DNA of 64,000 bases from CAVSKL01 sp963728475 [NCBI: Candidatus Eiseniibacteriota bacterium]. GTDB lineage: Bacteria > Eisenbacteria > RBG-16-71-46 > JABDJR01. The stretch covers positions 434,001-498,000 of the forward strand of contig CAVSKL010000004.1 of NCBI GenBank assembly GCA_963728475.1, given 5' to 3'. Below, one piece after another: positions 9,356 to 17,037 of the stretch. A program made the translations under genes and the position numbers. A model generated the notes under the pieces. The model was not told the DNA's origin, ran no database searches, and worked only from the letters and a program-made list of their open reading frames with translations. Numbering within the stretch: position 1 is the stretch's first letter; every line of letters starts with the position of its first letter.

Positions 9356-9784
9356 TCAGCGTCCGATTCCCACCATCACCTTGTAGGGAGTGGGGGGACC
9401 CTGCTTGCGGATGGTCACGGTGACGAAGTAGCCGTTCCCGTGCGCGGACGCGAAGATGGTGGTGCCGCTGTCGGCCCACGGCGTTTCCGAAGCGGTGGAG
9501 GGATTGAGCTCCCATCCGTCCTGGGTCAGCGCCCGGCTATAGAAGTCCCGGACATCCCTCGGTAAGAGCCCGCCGGCCGAGAACTGGGCCTCGTAGGTCT
9601 TGCCCTGGATGCTGCCGGTGAGGTGGGTCACCGAAGTCCCTTCGGGCAGGGGAAACACCTTGGCGAAGTCCTCGGGAAGCTTTGGGGAGGCCGCTCCCTG
9701 ATTCTTGTCGCCCCCCTTCCCGCCACAGCCCAGGATCGCCGCGGCCAGAACCAGGAACGCGAACAAGCCCGCGAATCTGCGCAT
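9356..9784 (-). CDS. Putative lipoprotein of unknown function
   Basis: 142 residues with a clear lipoprotein signal (hydrophobic run ending AAILGC, Cys20) and a Gly/Lys linker. The mature part (VTHLTGSIQGKTYEAQFSAGG, about residues 50-72, and VRDFYSRALTQDGWEL) resembles small proteins in which a short beta domain precedes a helix with a DFY...L..GW motif, but I cannot name a family. The ATG at 9784 follows AAGGAGGG. Convergent with the DMFase-like gene. Confidence 0.75.
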   Translation of the reverse strand: MRRFAGLFAFLVLAAAILGCGGKGGDKNQGAASPKLPEDFAKVFPLPEGTSVTHLTGSIQGKTYEAQFSAGGLLPRDVRDFYSRALTQDGWELNPSTASETPWADSGTTIFASAHGNGYFVTVTIRKQGPPTPYKVMVGIGR

Positions 9785-9862
9785 CCTTGCCCTCCTTGAG
9801 CGAGTGAAATCCGCGGCAGTGTATCAGAGGGCGGCCGAACGTTGGGGGGGGGCACGGATCAG

Positions 9863-9890
9863 TTGCCTCCGAACCCGCCGAGGTGATAAC
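9863..9890 (+). promoter_or_regulatory. Possible promoter for tRNA-Ser(CGA)
   Basis: TTGCCT (9863-9868) and GATAAC (9885-9890) with a 16-base spacer, about 30 bases upstream of the mature tRNA. The match is moderate. Confidence 0.35.
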
Positions 9891-9920
9891 CTCCTCCGCC
9901 CGCCCGACATACAAGATTGC

Positions 9921-10008
<88 letters not shown>

Positions 10009-10392
10009 GAGGTTAGCTGTTCGGCCGATTGGCCTCAGGTCCGCCGGGAAATGGGGTCATTGGGGATGCCGTGCGAGCCGCGAAGCGGCGAGAACGGCAA
10101 TCCCTCCCTCTCCGCCAGAACGGAGCGACCGAGGCAGTTGGCCTGAGGTCGCCGCCGGGGGCGGGGGCATCGGGGATGGCGTGCAGCGAGCGCAGCGAGT
10201 CGCGCGCCAATCCCTCCCTCTCCGCCAGAACGGAGCGACCGAGGCAGTTGGCCTGAGGTCGCCGCCGGGGGCGGGGGCATCGGGGATGGCGTGCAGCGAG
10301 CGCAGCGAGTCGCGCGCCAATCCCTCCCTCTCCGCCAGAACGGAGCGACCGAGGCAGTTGGCCTGAGGTCGTAGCCGGGGGCGGGGGCATCG
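10009..10392 (+). repeat. Tandem repeats carrying tRNA-Ser 3' tail (locus 2)
   Basis: Three full units, 10009-10117 (109 bp), 10118-10227 and 10228-10337 (110 bp each, identical to one another), and a 55-base partial unit (10338-10392). Every full unit ends in the tRNA-Ser 3' tail, giving copies at 10101-10117, 10211-10227 and 10321-10337 besides the tRNA itself. Unit 1 has a hairpin with outer stem GCCGT/ACGGC (10068-10072 with 10094-10098). Units 2 and 3 have GGCGTGC/GCGCGCC (10178-10184 with 10202-10208 in unit 2). The partial unit stops before the hairpin. Confidence 0.92.
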
Positions 10393-10395
10393 TTG

Positions 10396-10800
10396 GATCG
10401 TGGAGTGTGGACCCGGGTCCACATCCGGCGAGCGCGGTCCGCGTTTGCCGCCCGCGGCTCAGGGACCCGGACCCACCGGTCGGGGAGCCGGGACCCGCGG
10501 CTCGGGAAAGTGGGACTCGCGGCTCGGGAAATCGGGACCCGGGTCCCGGTTCGCCCCGGCCGGCCGGATCGTCGCTCCCCGCCGTCGGCCGTTCGCCCCT
10601 CCATCCACGCTCGGGGGATCGTGGAATGTGGACCCGGGTCCACATCCGGCGAGCGCGGTCCGCGTTTGCCGCCCGCGGCTCAGGGGACCCGGACCCACCG
10701 GTCGGGGAGCCGGGACCCGCGGCTCGGGATAGGGGGACTCGCGGCTCGGGAAATCGGGACCCGGGTCCCGGTTCGCCCCAGCCGGCCGGACCGCCACCGT
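10396..10800. repeat. 221-bp imperfect direct repeat with 16-bp palindromes
   Basis: Copy 1 starts at 10396 and copy 2 at 10617; they stay alignable for about 180 bases with a few substitutions and one inserted G. Each copy holds two perfect 16-bp palindromes, GTGGACCCGGGTCCAC and CGGGACCCGGGTCCCG, sharing the core GGACCCGGGTCC, plus internal repeats around CGCGGCTCGGGA. No believable protein is encoded. It fills the space between the locus-2 tail repeats and tRNA-Ala. Confidence 0.8.
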
Positions 10801-10806
10801 CCGCCC

Positions 10807-10836
10807 TTGCCCGCTCGCGCCGGCCTGTGGCAAAAT
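10807..10836 (+). promoter_or_regulatory. Possible promoter for tRNA-Ala
   Basis: TTGCCC (10807-10812) and CAAAAT (10831-10836), 18 bases apart, with a TG shortly upstream of the -10 and about 56 bases before the tRNA. Confidence 0.35.
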
Positions 10837-10891
10837 ACCTCGCCCTGCCGCGGTAGTCCGCCTCCGGCCACCCCGCGCGCGGTTCCGGTTT

Positions 10892-10967
10892 GGGGATGTA
10901 GCTCAGATGGGAGAGCGCCTCGTTCGCAACGAGGAGGTCGGCGGTTCGATCCCGCTCATCTCCACCA
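10892..10967 (+). tRNA. tRNA-Ala(CGC)
   Basis: Acceptor GGGGATG/CATCTCC, D stem GCTC/GAGC, anticodon stem CCTCG/CGAGG with loop TTCGCAA (anticodon CGC at 10925-10927), T arm with TTCGATC, and encoded CCA at 10965-10967. Unlike the two tRNA-Ser genes, its 3' tail is not repeated downstream. Confidence 0.97.
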
Positions 10968-11089
10968 TCCTGGCCCGGCCGCTCCTTCCGGGAGCGGCCG
11001 GGGCCCCCGGGCTCCACGCCCCGGGGGAGAATCCCGGGCCCCTCCCCCGGGCTTTCGCGTTTCCCGGCCCCGAAGCCGGCCGCCCCCGT

Positions 11090-11313
11090 CCCATCCCTGG
11101 CCCCCCCGCCCCCCCGTCCCATCCCTGGCCCCCCCGCCCCCCCGTCCCATCCCTGGCCCCCCCGCCCCCCCGTCCCATCCCTGGCCCCCCCGCCCCCCCG
11201 TCCCATCCCTGGCCCCCCCGCCCCCCCGTCCCATCCCTGGCCCCCCCGCCCCCCCGTCCCATCCCTGGCCCCCCCGCCCCCCCGTCCCATCCCTGGCCCC
11301 CCCGCCCCCCCGG
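11090..11313. repeat. Eight perfect copies of a 28-bp C-rich tandem repeat
   Basis: Each unit is CCCATCCCTGG, seven C, G, seven C, then GT (GG in the last copy). Unit starts are 11090, 11118, 11146, 11174, 11202, 11230, 11258 and 11286, with no mismatch before the final base. The minus strand carries two G7 runs plus GGG tracts per unit, which is strong G-quadruplex potential. Pro-rich reading frames through it are not believed to be genes. It lies between tRNA-Ala and the SRP RNA. Confidence 0.95.
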
Positions 11314-11483
11314 CATGATTCCTGTTCTCTTCCATCCCCAGCCCTCCCCTCGAAGCGTGCCTCCCTTCCGCCCCATCCCCACCCGAACCGTGCCTCCCGC
11401 CTCGCGCGCCCGCTCCCCCCACCCAGCCCTTCCCGCCCACCCGCGGAATCCCTCCCTTGCCGCGGAAACTCCCGCGAGCGCGG

Positions 11484-11512
11484 TTGCCGTCGGCGCGGCG
11501 GCATGGGATAAT
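11484..11512 (+). promoter_or_regulatory. Possible promoter upstream of SRP RNA
   Basis: TTGCCG (11484-11489) and GATAAT (11507-11512), spacer 17. It would give a leader of about 110 bases before the mature SRP RNA. A nearer -10-like TAGGAT (11607-11612) has no -35. Confidence 0.35.
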
Positions 11513-11630
11513 GGCCGACTCGGCATCCACCCAACCGTTTGTCGGACAATCGCTTGGATGAGGCGTCCGGCCCCCCCCCGGGGGGAAGGCCGGCGGCCCG
11601 GTAGGGTAGGATGCCCACAGCAGGATTTCT

Positions 11631-11902
11631 GGGTCGTGCTAGGCGGGGAGTCAGCGGTGCCCTGTACTCGCAATCCGCTATAGCGAGGCTGAACTCCCGC
11701 CCTAGGCCCCCGATTAACGTGCGGGTCGCGGGAACCGGCGGCGTTGATGACCAGGTCCGGCGCAACCAAGGCTTGTGAACCCCGTCAGGACCGGAAGGTA
11801 GCAGCGGTAAACAATTCCCTCGGTGTGCCGCCGGTATGCCTGGCCGGAGCCAGCCGCCCGTGGCCGGTGTTCGTCGTGAGGTCGACGGCGGGTGCACGAC
11901 CC
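11631..11902 (+). ncRNA. ffs: Signal recognition particle RNA, large bacterial type
   Basis: The RNA scaffold of SRP, which binds Ffh and targets nascent membrane proteins. The ends pair exactly: GGGTCGTGC (11631-11639) with GCACGACCC (11894-11902), followed by TTTTC. The SRP54-binding hairpin is clear, with GTCAGGACC, a GGAA tetraloop (11793-11796) and GGTAGCAGC. The 5' part (about 11640-11710; AGTCAGCGGTGCC, CGCAATCCGCTATAGCGAG) is an Alu domain like that of the Bacillus scRNA, so this is the roughly 270-nt form, not the 4.5S form. Placement just before dnaX is common in bacteria. Confidence 0.93.
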
Positions 11903-11910
11903 TTTTCTTC
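11903..11910 (+). terminator. Possible SRP RNA terminator
   Basis: A TTTTCTTC run directly follows the terminal helix of the SRP RNA, which could act as the terminator stem. Confidence 0.4.
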
Positions 11911-11947
11911 CCGGCGCGCCCTCTGGGCGCGTGGTCCGGAGGGCGTC

Positions 11948-13863
11948 ATGTCCTATCTCGTTCTGGCCCGCAAGTACCGTCCGCAGGTCTTCGCCGACGT
12001 GGTGGGCCAGGAGCACGTCACCCGCACCCTGGCCAACGCCATCGCCGCCGGCCGGGTCGCTCACGCCTACCTATTCTGCGGCCCGCGCGGGGTGGGCAAG
12101 ACCACCGCCGCCCGCATCCTGGCCAAGGCGCTGAACTGCGAGAAAGGCCCGGCGCCGGTTCCGTGCAACGAATGCCACCCGTGTCTCGAGATCACCGGCG
12201 GCCGGAGCATGGACGTGCTCGAGATCGACGGGGCCTCGAACCGCGGCATCAACGAGGTGCGGGAGCTGCGCGAGAACGTGCGCTACACCCCCGCCGGCGG
12301 CCGGTCGAAGGTCTACATCATCGACGAAGTGCACATGCTCACCAACGAGGCCTTCAACGCGCTCCTGAAGACCCTCGAGGAGCCCCCCGCCCACGTGGTG
12401 TTCGTGCTCGCCACCACCGAGCCGTTCAAGCTGCCGGCCACCATCCTCTCCCGCTGCCAGCGCTTCGACTTCGCCCGCATCCCCGCCCGCGAGATCGCCG
12501 GCCACCTGCGCCGGCTCATGGACGAGGAAGATATCAAGGCTTCCGACGACGCGCTCTCGCTGGTGGCCCGCCGCGCCGCCGGAGGGGTTCGCGATGCGCT
12601 TTCGCTCATGGATCAGATCATCTCCGCCGCCGACGGGGACATCGATCGCGAGACGGTCGAGAACGTGCTGGGCCTGGTGGGGGCGGACTTCTATTACACC
12701 CTGCTGGACCATCTCGCCGCCGGCGACGCGGCCGGTGCGCTCACCCTGCTCGACACCATCTACACCCGGGGCGCCGATCTCGGCGAGCTCGCCGCGGGGC
12801 TGGCCGGACACCTCCGTGATCTCCTCCTGATCCGGATCGACCCCAAAAGCCTGGCCCCGATCGTGGAAGCGCCCGAATCCGAGGTCCCGCGGCTGGAGGA
12901 ACAGGCCGCCCGTTTCTCCCGGGGGACCCTGGTGGAGCTGGTCGACGGCGCCGCCGAGATCGCGGTGGCGCTCCGGCGGAGCGAGCATCCCCGGCTCACC
13001 ATGGAGCTGGCTTTGGCCGAGATGGCCGAGGCGGCTCAGCGAGTGCCGCTGGGCGAACTCAGCCGGCGGCTCCTGGAACTGGAATCGCGGCTGGGCGGGG
13101 AAAGCCCGCCTCCGGACTCCCCGGCCAGGCCGCCGGCGAATCCCCGGCGCGCGCGGTCCAACCCCTCCGGGACGCCGGGTGCCCCCGCGCCGGCCAAACC
13201 CGCCGGGGCCCCGGGCGCTTCTGCCCCGGCCATGTCTTCTCCGGGGTCCCGGGCCGCGCCGGCCCCGCGCCCGGCGTCGCCGTCCCCCCCAAGCCCGCCC
13301 CCCGGGCTCCCTCCCGGTCGAATCGGCCGGCGGGGGAGGAGCCGGCCGGCGATGAACCCCCGGCTCCGGAGTCGCGGGCCGAGGCCTCGGGCGGGGCCGC
13401 GGAGCTGTGGGAGGCCTGCCTGGGCGCCCTGAAGGAACGAAACAAACGACTGTGGGCCACCTGCCACCACGCGGTCGCGACCGGGTTCGCGGCGGACGGG
13501 GGGCTGGTGCTCCGGGCGCGGACCGCGGCCTCGATTCTCGCCCACGCCCTGGACGAGGAGGACGCGCGGAACCTCCTGGGCGAGATCCTCGCCGCCGCCG
13601 GCGCGGCCAGCTCTACGGTGTGGATGGAGGGCCGGGCCCCTCGTGCGGCGGCGAAAGCGGCCGCGGAAGCGGACGCGAAAGCGGCTACCGCCCCGGACGA
13701 GCCGCCCGGCGGGGAAGGCGACGCCCGCGAGCCGGCTCCGGAGCGGTCCGCTCCCGCCTCCCCGGCCCCGGACCAGGACGCCCGCAGCATGGGGCAGCTG
13801 TTCAAGGACGAGCCGATGTTGCAGAAGGCCATCGACCTCTTCGACGGGGAAGTCCTGCCTTAG
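11948..13863 (+). CDS. dnaX: DNA polymerase III subunit tau/gamma (apparent -1 frameshift)
   Basis: The clamp-loader ATPase. The N-terminal 370 residues are canonical: Walker A GPRGVGKTT (about 45-53), a Cys4 zinc site (C64, C73, C76, C79), IIDEVHML and the sensor region ATTEPFKL. A Pro/Ala-rich linker follows. In this frame the protein ends at 13432 with a basic tail unlike the family. The -1 frame supplies the expected C-terminal part (AELWEACLGALKERNK onward, ending MLQKAIDLFDGEVLP) to the stop at 13863. The switch must lie between about 13230 and 13320. A C7 run (13284-13290) reads C CCC CCA in frame and is followed by two hairpins. Either programmed frameshifting or a one-base error could explain this. 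The ATG at 11948 is a standard start (MSYLVLARKYRP). Confidence 0.88.
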
Positions 13864-13896
13864 GACCCCGCCGCCAACCAAGGAGACCGCGAGCGC

Positions 13897-14223
13897 ATGA
13901 AGGGAATGGGAGACCTCAACAAGCTGATGAAGCAGGCCCAGGAGATGCAGGCCCGGATGGCCCAGGTCCAGGAGGATCTGGGGCGGCGCGAGGTCGAGGC
14001 CACCGCCGGGGGCGGCATGGTCACGGTGCGCATGAACGGGAAGCAGGAACTCCTCGCGGTCCAGATCAAGCCGGAAGCGGTGGATCCCGACGACGTGGAG
14101 ATGCTGGAGGACCTGGTCACCGCCGCCTTCCGTGAGGCCCACAAGAAGGCCGAGGACCTGATGCAGAGTGAGATGGCCAAGGTGACCGGCGGCATGGGCC
14201 CCGGCATGCCCGGCCTCTTCTAG
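13897..14223 (+). CDS. ebfC: Nucleoid-associated protein YbaB/EbfC
   Basis: 108 residues, the usual family size, with the typical Met-rich N-terminal helix (NKLMKQAQEMQARM) and a Gly/Met-rich end. A DNA-binding dimer. It sits 33 bases after dnaX and 15 bases before recR, the conserved dnaX-ebfC-recR order. Confidence 0.95.
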   Translation: MKGMGDLNKLMKQAQEMQARMAQVQEDLGRREVEATAGGGMVTVRMNGKQELLAVQIKPEAVDPDDVEMLEDLVTAAFREAHKKAEDLMQSEMAKVTGGMGPGMPGLF

Positions 14224-14238
14224 GCTCCGCCCCCGTCC

Positions 14239-14856
14239 ATGCAGTTCTCCAGCCGATCCGTCGAGAACCTAGTGGAGGAGCTGACCAAGCTCCCCGGAGT
14301 GGGGCGGAAGAGCGCCCAACGCCTGGCTTTCTTCCTGCTCAAATCCTCCCGCGAGGAAGCGCTCGGCCTGGCCGAGGCCATCCGCGCGGTCAAGGAGCAG
14401 GTGCGTACCTGCTCGGTGTGCGGCAACTTCACCGAGGACGATCCCTGCCTCATCTGCCGGGACGAGAAGCGTGCCCGCGACGTGGTGTGCGTGGTAGAGC
14501 AGCCCATGGACGTGCTCGCGGTCGAGGCTTCGGGCGGGTTCCGCGGGCAGTATCACGTGTTGCGGGGCGCCCTCAACCCGCTCGAGAACATGGGGCCCGA
14601 CGACATCCGCGCCCGCGAGCTGGTGGACCGCCTCCGCTACGGTGAAGTGCGCGAGGTGATCCTGGCCACCAACCCCAACCCGCCCGGTGAGGCCACCGCG
14701 CACTTCCTCGCCGACCTCCTGAGGCCGTTGCCGGTCAAGGTCACCCGCATCGCCCGGGGGATCCCGGTGGGGGGGGACCTGGAGTATTCGGACCAGGCCA
14801 CGCTGGCCCGCGCGCTCCAGGGCCGGAAGCGCATGGACGAGGAGGAGGCGGAGTAG
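14239..14856 (+). CDS. recR: Recombination mediator RecR
   Basis: 205 residues. Helix-hairpin-helix (LPGVGRKSAQRLAF), a Cys4 zinc finger (CSVC and CLIC) at about residues 55-70, and a Toprim domain (VVCVVEQPMDVLAVE, then ATNPNPPGEATAHFL). Helps load RecA at gaps with RecO/RecF. Third gene of the dnaX operon. Confidence 0.96.
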   Translation: MQFSSRSVENLVEELTKLPGVGRKSAQRLAFFLLKSSREEALGLAEAIRAVKEQVRTCSVCGNFTEDDPCLICRDEKRARDVVCVVEQPMDVLAVEASGGFRGQYHVLRGALNPLENMGPDDIRARELVDRLRYGEVREVILATNPNPPGEATAHFLADLLRPLPVKVTRIARGIPVGGDLEYSDQATLARALQGRKRMDEEEAE

Positions 14857-15009
14857 CGGGCGACGCCGTGGACCGGGGGGCGGTTCCGCCCCGTCCGTGC
14901 TAGAGTCTCGGCCGATGTTGCTCCACGCCTCTCTCCCATATCGCGCGGCACGTGCACGTCGCGCGGCGGCGGTTGGGCCCGGGTCCGGCGCTCCCGCTCC
15001 GAGGCCTCG

Positions 15010-15519
15010 GTGAAACGGACGCCCGCCGCGGGGACACCCTTGGGGGTGCGTCTCGCCGCCACCTTCTTTCTGATCGGGGAGGCCGCCCCCTTTGCTCCCG
15101 CCACCTTCGGCTCGGCGGCCACCCTGCCGTTCATCTTCCTCTACGCGGGCCGCCCGCTCTGGATCCAGATCGCGGTGCTGGCGGTGGTGACCTGGATCGC
15201 AGTGGTGGTGAGCGGGATGGCGGAGCGCCACTACGGCCACGACGCCAAGGCGATCGTGGTGGACGAGGTGGCGGGCATGCTGGTGACCTTCGCCGGGGTA
15301 CCGTGGCTGGGGCACTGGCAGGGGAACCTGCTGCTCTGCTTCTACGGATTTCTGCTTTTCCGGATCCTGGACGTGGTCAAGCCCTTCCCCGCGGGCAGGG
15401 CCCAGGATCTTCCCGGCGGGATCGGGGTGGTGGCCGACGACGTCATGGCCGGCCTCTACGCCAACCTGGCCCTCCGGGTGCTGCTCCGGGTGTTCGGGGG
15501 AATGGGAACGGGGCTCTAG
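15010..15519 (+). CDS. pgpA: Phosphatidylglycerophosphatase A
   Basis: A 169-residue inner-membrane enzyme that dephosphorylates phosphatidylglycerol phosphate. The family motifs VVDEVAGML, FRILDVVKPFPAGRAQDLPG and VADDVMAGLYAN are all present, with about four membrane segments. The GTG at 15010 is the most plausible start; the ribosome binding site is weak. Confidence 0.93.
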   Translation: MKRTPAAGTPLGVRLAATFFLIGEAAPFAPATFGSAATLPFIFLYAGRPLWIQIAVLAVVTWIAVVVSGMAERHYGHDAKAIVVDEVAGMLVTFAGVPWLGHWQGNLLLCFYGFLLFRILDVVKPFPAGRAQDLPGGIGVVADDVMAGLYANLALRVLLRVFGGMGTGL

Positions 15520-15543
15520 CCCCCCGCGGACGAGGAGGGAGCG

Positions 15544-15900
15544 ATGACGCGAGCGGCGGGGATCACCGGGATGCTGCTGGGGGCGATCGCCCTGGTTTGG
15601 GGGCTCACCACGGGGGCGGGGTCGGCGGCCATGGTGGAAGGGGTCGCGGTCGGTGGGGTCGTGCTGGTTCTATCCGCCCTCACGCTCCTCCGGACGGTGT
15701 GGGCCGAGATCGTGCTGGCCGCGGCCGGTCTCGCCGTCCTCTCCCGGTTCCTACCCCATTATTTCCAGACCTATCGCATGTGGCCGGACCTGCCGCTCCT
15801 GCTGCTCGGGTCCTTCACCTTCGGACTGGCTCTCCTCGGCCTTCTCATGGACCGGGTGCGTCCGGAAAACGGGGGGCGGGAGCGCCGGTCTCACTTGTGA
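15544..15900 (+). CDS. Small membrane protein of unknown function
   Basis: 118 residues with four predicted membrane segments (about residues 5-22, 30-47, 52-70 and 82-101) and a short polar C-terminus. The ATG at 15544 has GAGGAGGGAGCG just upstream. It follows pgpA by 24 bases, so it is probably cotranscribed. No family recognised. Confidence 0.65.
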   Translation: MTRAAGITGMLLGAIALVWGLTTGAGSAAMVEGVAVGGVVLVLSALTLLRTVWAEIVLAAAGLAVLSRFLPHYFQTYRMWPDLPLLLLGSFTFGLALLGLLMDRVRPENGGRERRSHL

Positions 15901-16392
15901 ATTTCCTCACAAAGTTGCTGACAGGCCGGGCCCGGATCGGTATGATGCGCGCTTGGTCAGGCTGAACGACCGTTGTCATCCCCGGTTCGGTCCGTTTCAA
16001 CTCATTGATCGGTAAGGACTTGGGGGACAGGAACGACAAAGGGGCGGATTTGGATTATCCAATCTTTGTCATCCTGCCGAATTCCGGACTCCTATACCCT
16101 GCCCGGGTCGGAGCCTCGGAAGGGGACGGTGGTTGGGTCGTAGTCTGCTAGACGACGGTTTTTGTCACCAATCCGGCGCCGGACGCTGAGTCCGGAGCGG
16201 CCGGATCGAGCGGCTGGCCTCCGGTCCATCCCGACGGCCCGGGACCCATGCCGCCCGCCGGGATTCCCGGGCGATGCGCCCTCCCCGGGGAGGGGCCGCC
16301 CCGCGCCGGACAAGGACCCGTGGACGAGGGGGGGACGCGCCGGTTTCCGCGCGCCCGCTCCCGCCGAGGGTCGGGAGGTTTGGAAACCCGCG
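15901..16392 (+). other. Long leader of the respiratory cluster
   Basis: A 490-base gene-free stretch before actA. It holds a promoter-like pair (15918-15946), a strong hairpin in which GACAAAG (16035-16041) pairs with CTTTGTC (16064-16070) and TTGGA (16050-16054) with TCCAA (16058-16062), and a weaker stem GTCGT/ACGAC (16137-16141 with 16152-16156) followed by GGTTTTT, which resembles an intrinsic terminator or attenuator. No known riboswitch was recognised. Confidence 0.5.
15918..15946 (+). promoter_or_regulatory. Candidate promoter of the act-cox cluster
   Basis: CTGACA (15918-15923) and TATGAT (15941-15946), spacer 17. It would give an actA leader of about 440 bases. Confidence 0.5.
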
Positions 16393-17037
16393 ATGTTGTT
16401 TCCGAAATGGATGAACCGGGCTCCCTTCATCGCCGGGGGCGCCGGAACCCTGCTCTTCGTCGGTGTGATCGTCGCCTTCATCTACTTCATGTCGCCCTAT
16501 AACACCCAGGTCGGGTACTCCCCCGAGCAACCGGTCCCCTATAGCCACAAGCTGCACGCGGGCGACCTGGGAATCGACTGCCGCTACTGCCATGCCGCGG
16601 TCGAGCGTTCGGCGGTGGCCATGGTTCCGCCCACTCAGACCTGTATGAACTGCCACAAGCTCATCAAACCCGACAGCCCCAAGCTGCTCCCGGTCCGCGA
16701 GAGTTGGGCCACCGGCAATCCGGTGACGTGGACCCGGGTCCATCACGCTCCCGACTTCGTCTACTTCAACCACAGCATCCACGTGAACTCGGGGGTGGGC
16801 TGCGAGAGCTGCCACGGCCGGATCGACCAGATGGAGCGCGTGTTCCAGGCCAAGCCGCTGAACATGGCCTGGTGCCTGGACTGCCACCGCCATCCCGAGA
16901 AGTTTCTGCGGCCCAAGGACCAGGTGACGACCATGGGCTACCGGCCCGCGGGGGGCGACCAGATCGCCGAGGGGTTGAAGCTGGTCCAGGCCTACGACAT
17001 TCATCCCACCACCAACTGCTCGGGGTGCCACCGATGA
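16393..17037 (+). CDS. actA: Alternative complex III pentahaem cytochrome ActA
   Basis: 214 residues. One N-terminal membrane anchor (about residues 10-34), then five c-type haem motifs: CRYCH, CMNCH, CESCH, CLDCH and CSGCH. This is the electron-exit side of alternative complex III, the quinol:cytochrome c oxidoreductase that replaces bc1. The ATG at 16393 gives the right family length; longer readings would run through the leader. Its stop overlaps the actB start (ATGA). Confidence 0.93.
   Translation: MLFPKWMNRAPFIAGGAGTLLFVGVIVAFIYFMSPYNTQVGYSPEQPVPYSHKLHAGDLGIDCRYCHAAVERSAVAMVPPTQTCMNCHKLIKPDSPKLLPVRESWATGNPVTWTRVHHAPDFVYFNHSIHVNSGVGCESCHGRIDQMERVFQAKPLNMAWCLDCHRHPEKFLRPKDQVTTMGYRPAGGDQIAEGLKLVQAYDIHPTTNCSGCHR

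Noticed and set aside
11090-11313. CRISPR array
   Set aside because: Units of CRISPR-like length but directly abutting with no variable spacers and no cas genes.
10013-11897. Long Gly/Arg- and Pro-rich reading frames on both strands across the tail, 221-bp and 28-bp repeats
   Set aside because: Low-complexity by-products of repeats without stops in GC-rich DNA; no ribosome binding sites or domains.
11744-11947. N-terminal extension of dnaX
   Set aside because: It would translate the SRP RNA; the family start is at 11948.
16726-16743. GTGGACCCGGGTCCA inside actA, matching the palindrome of the 221-bp repeats
   Set aside because: It lies in conserved coding sequence between haem motifs and is plausible by chance at this GC content.
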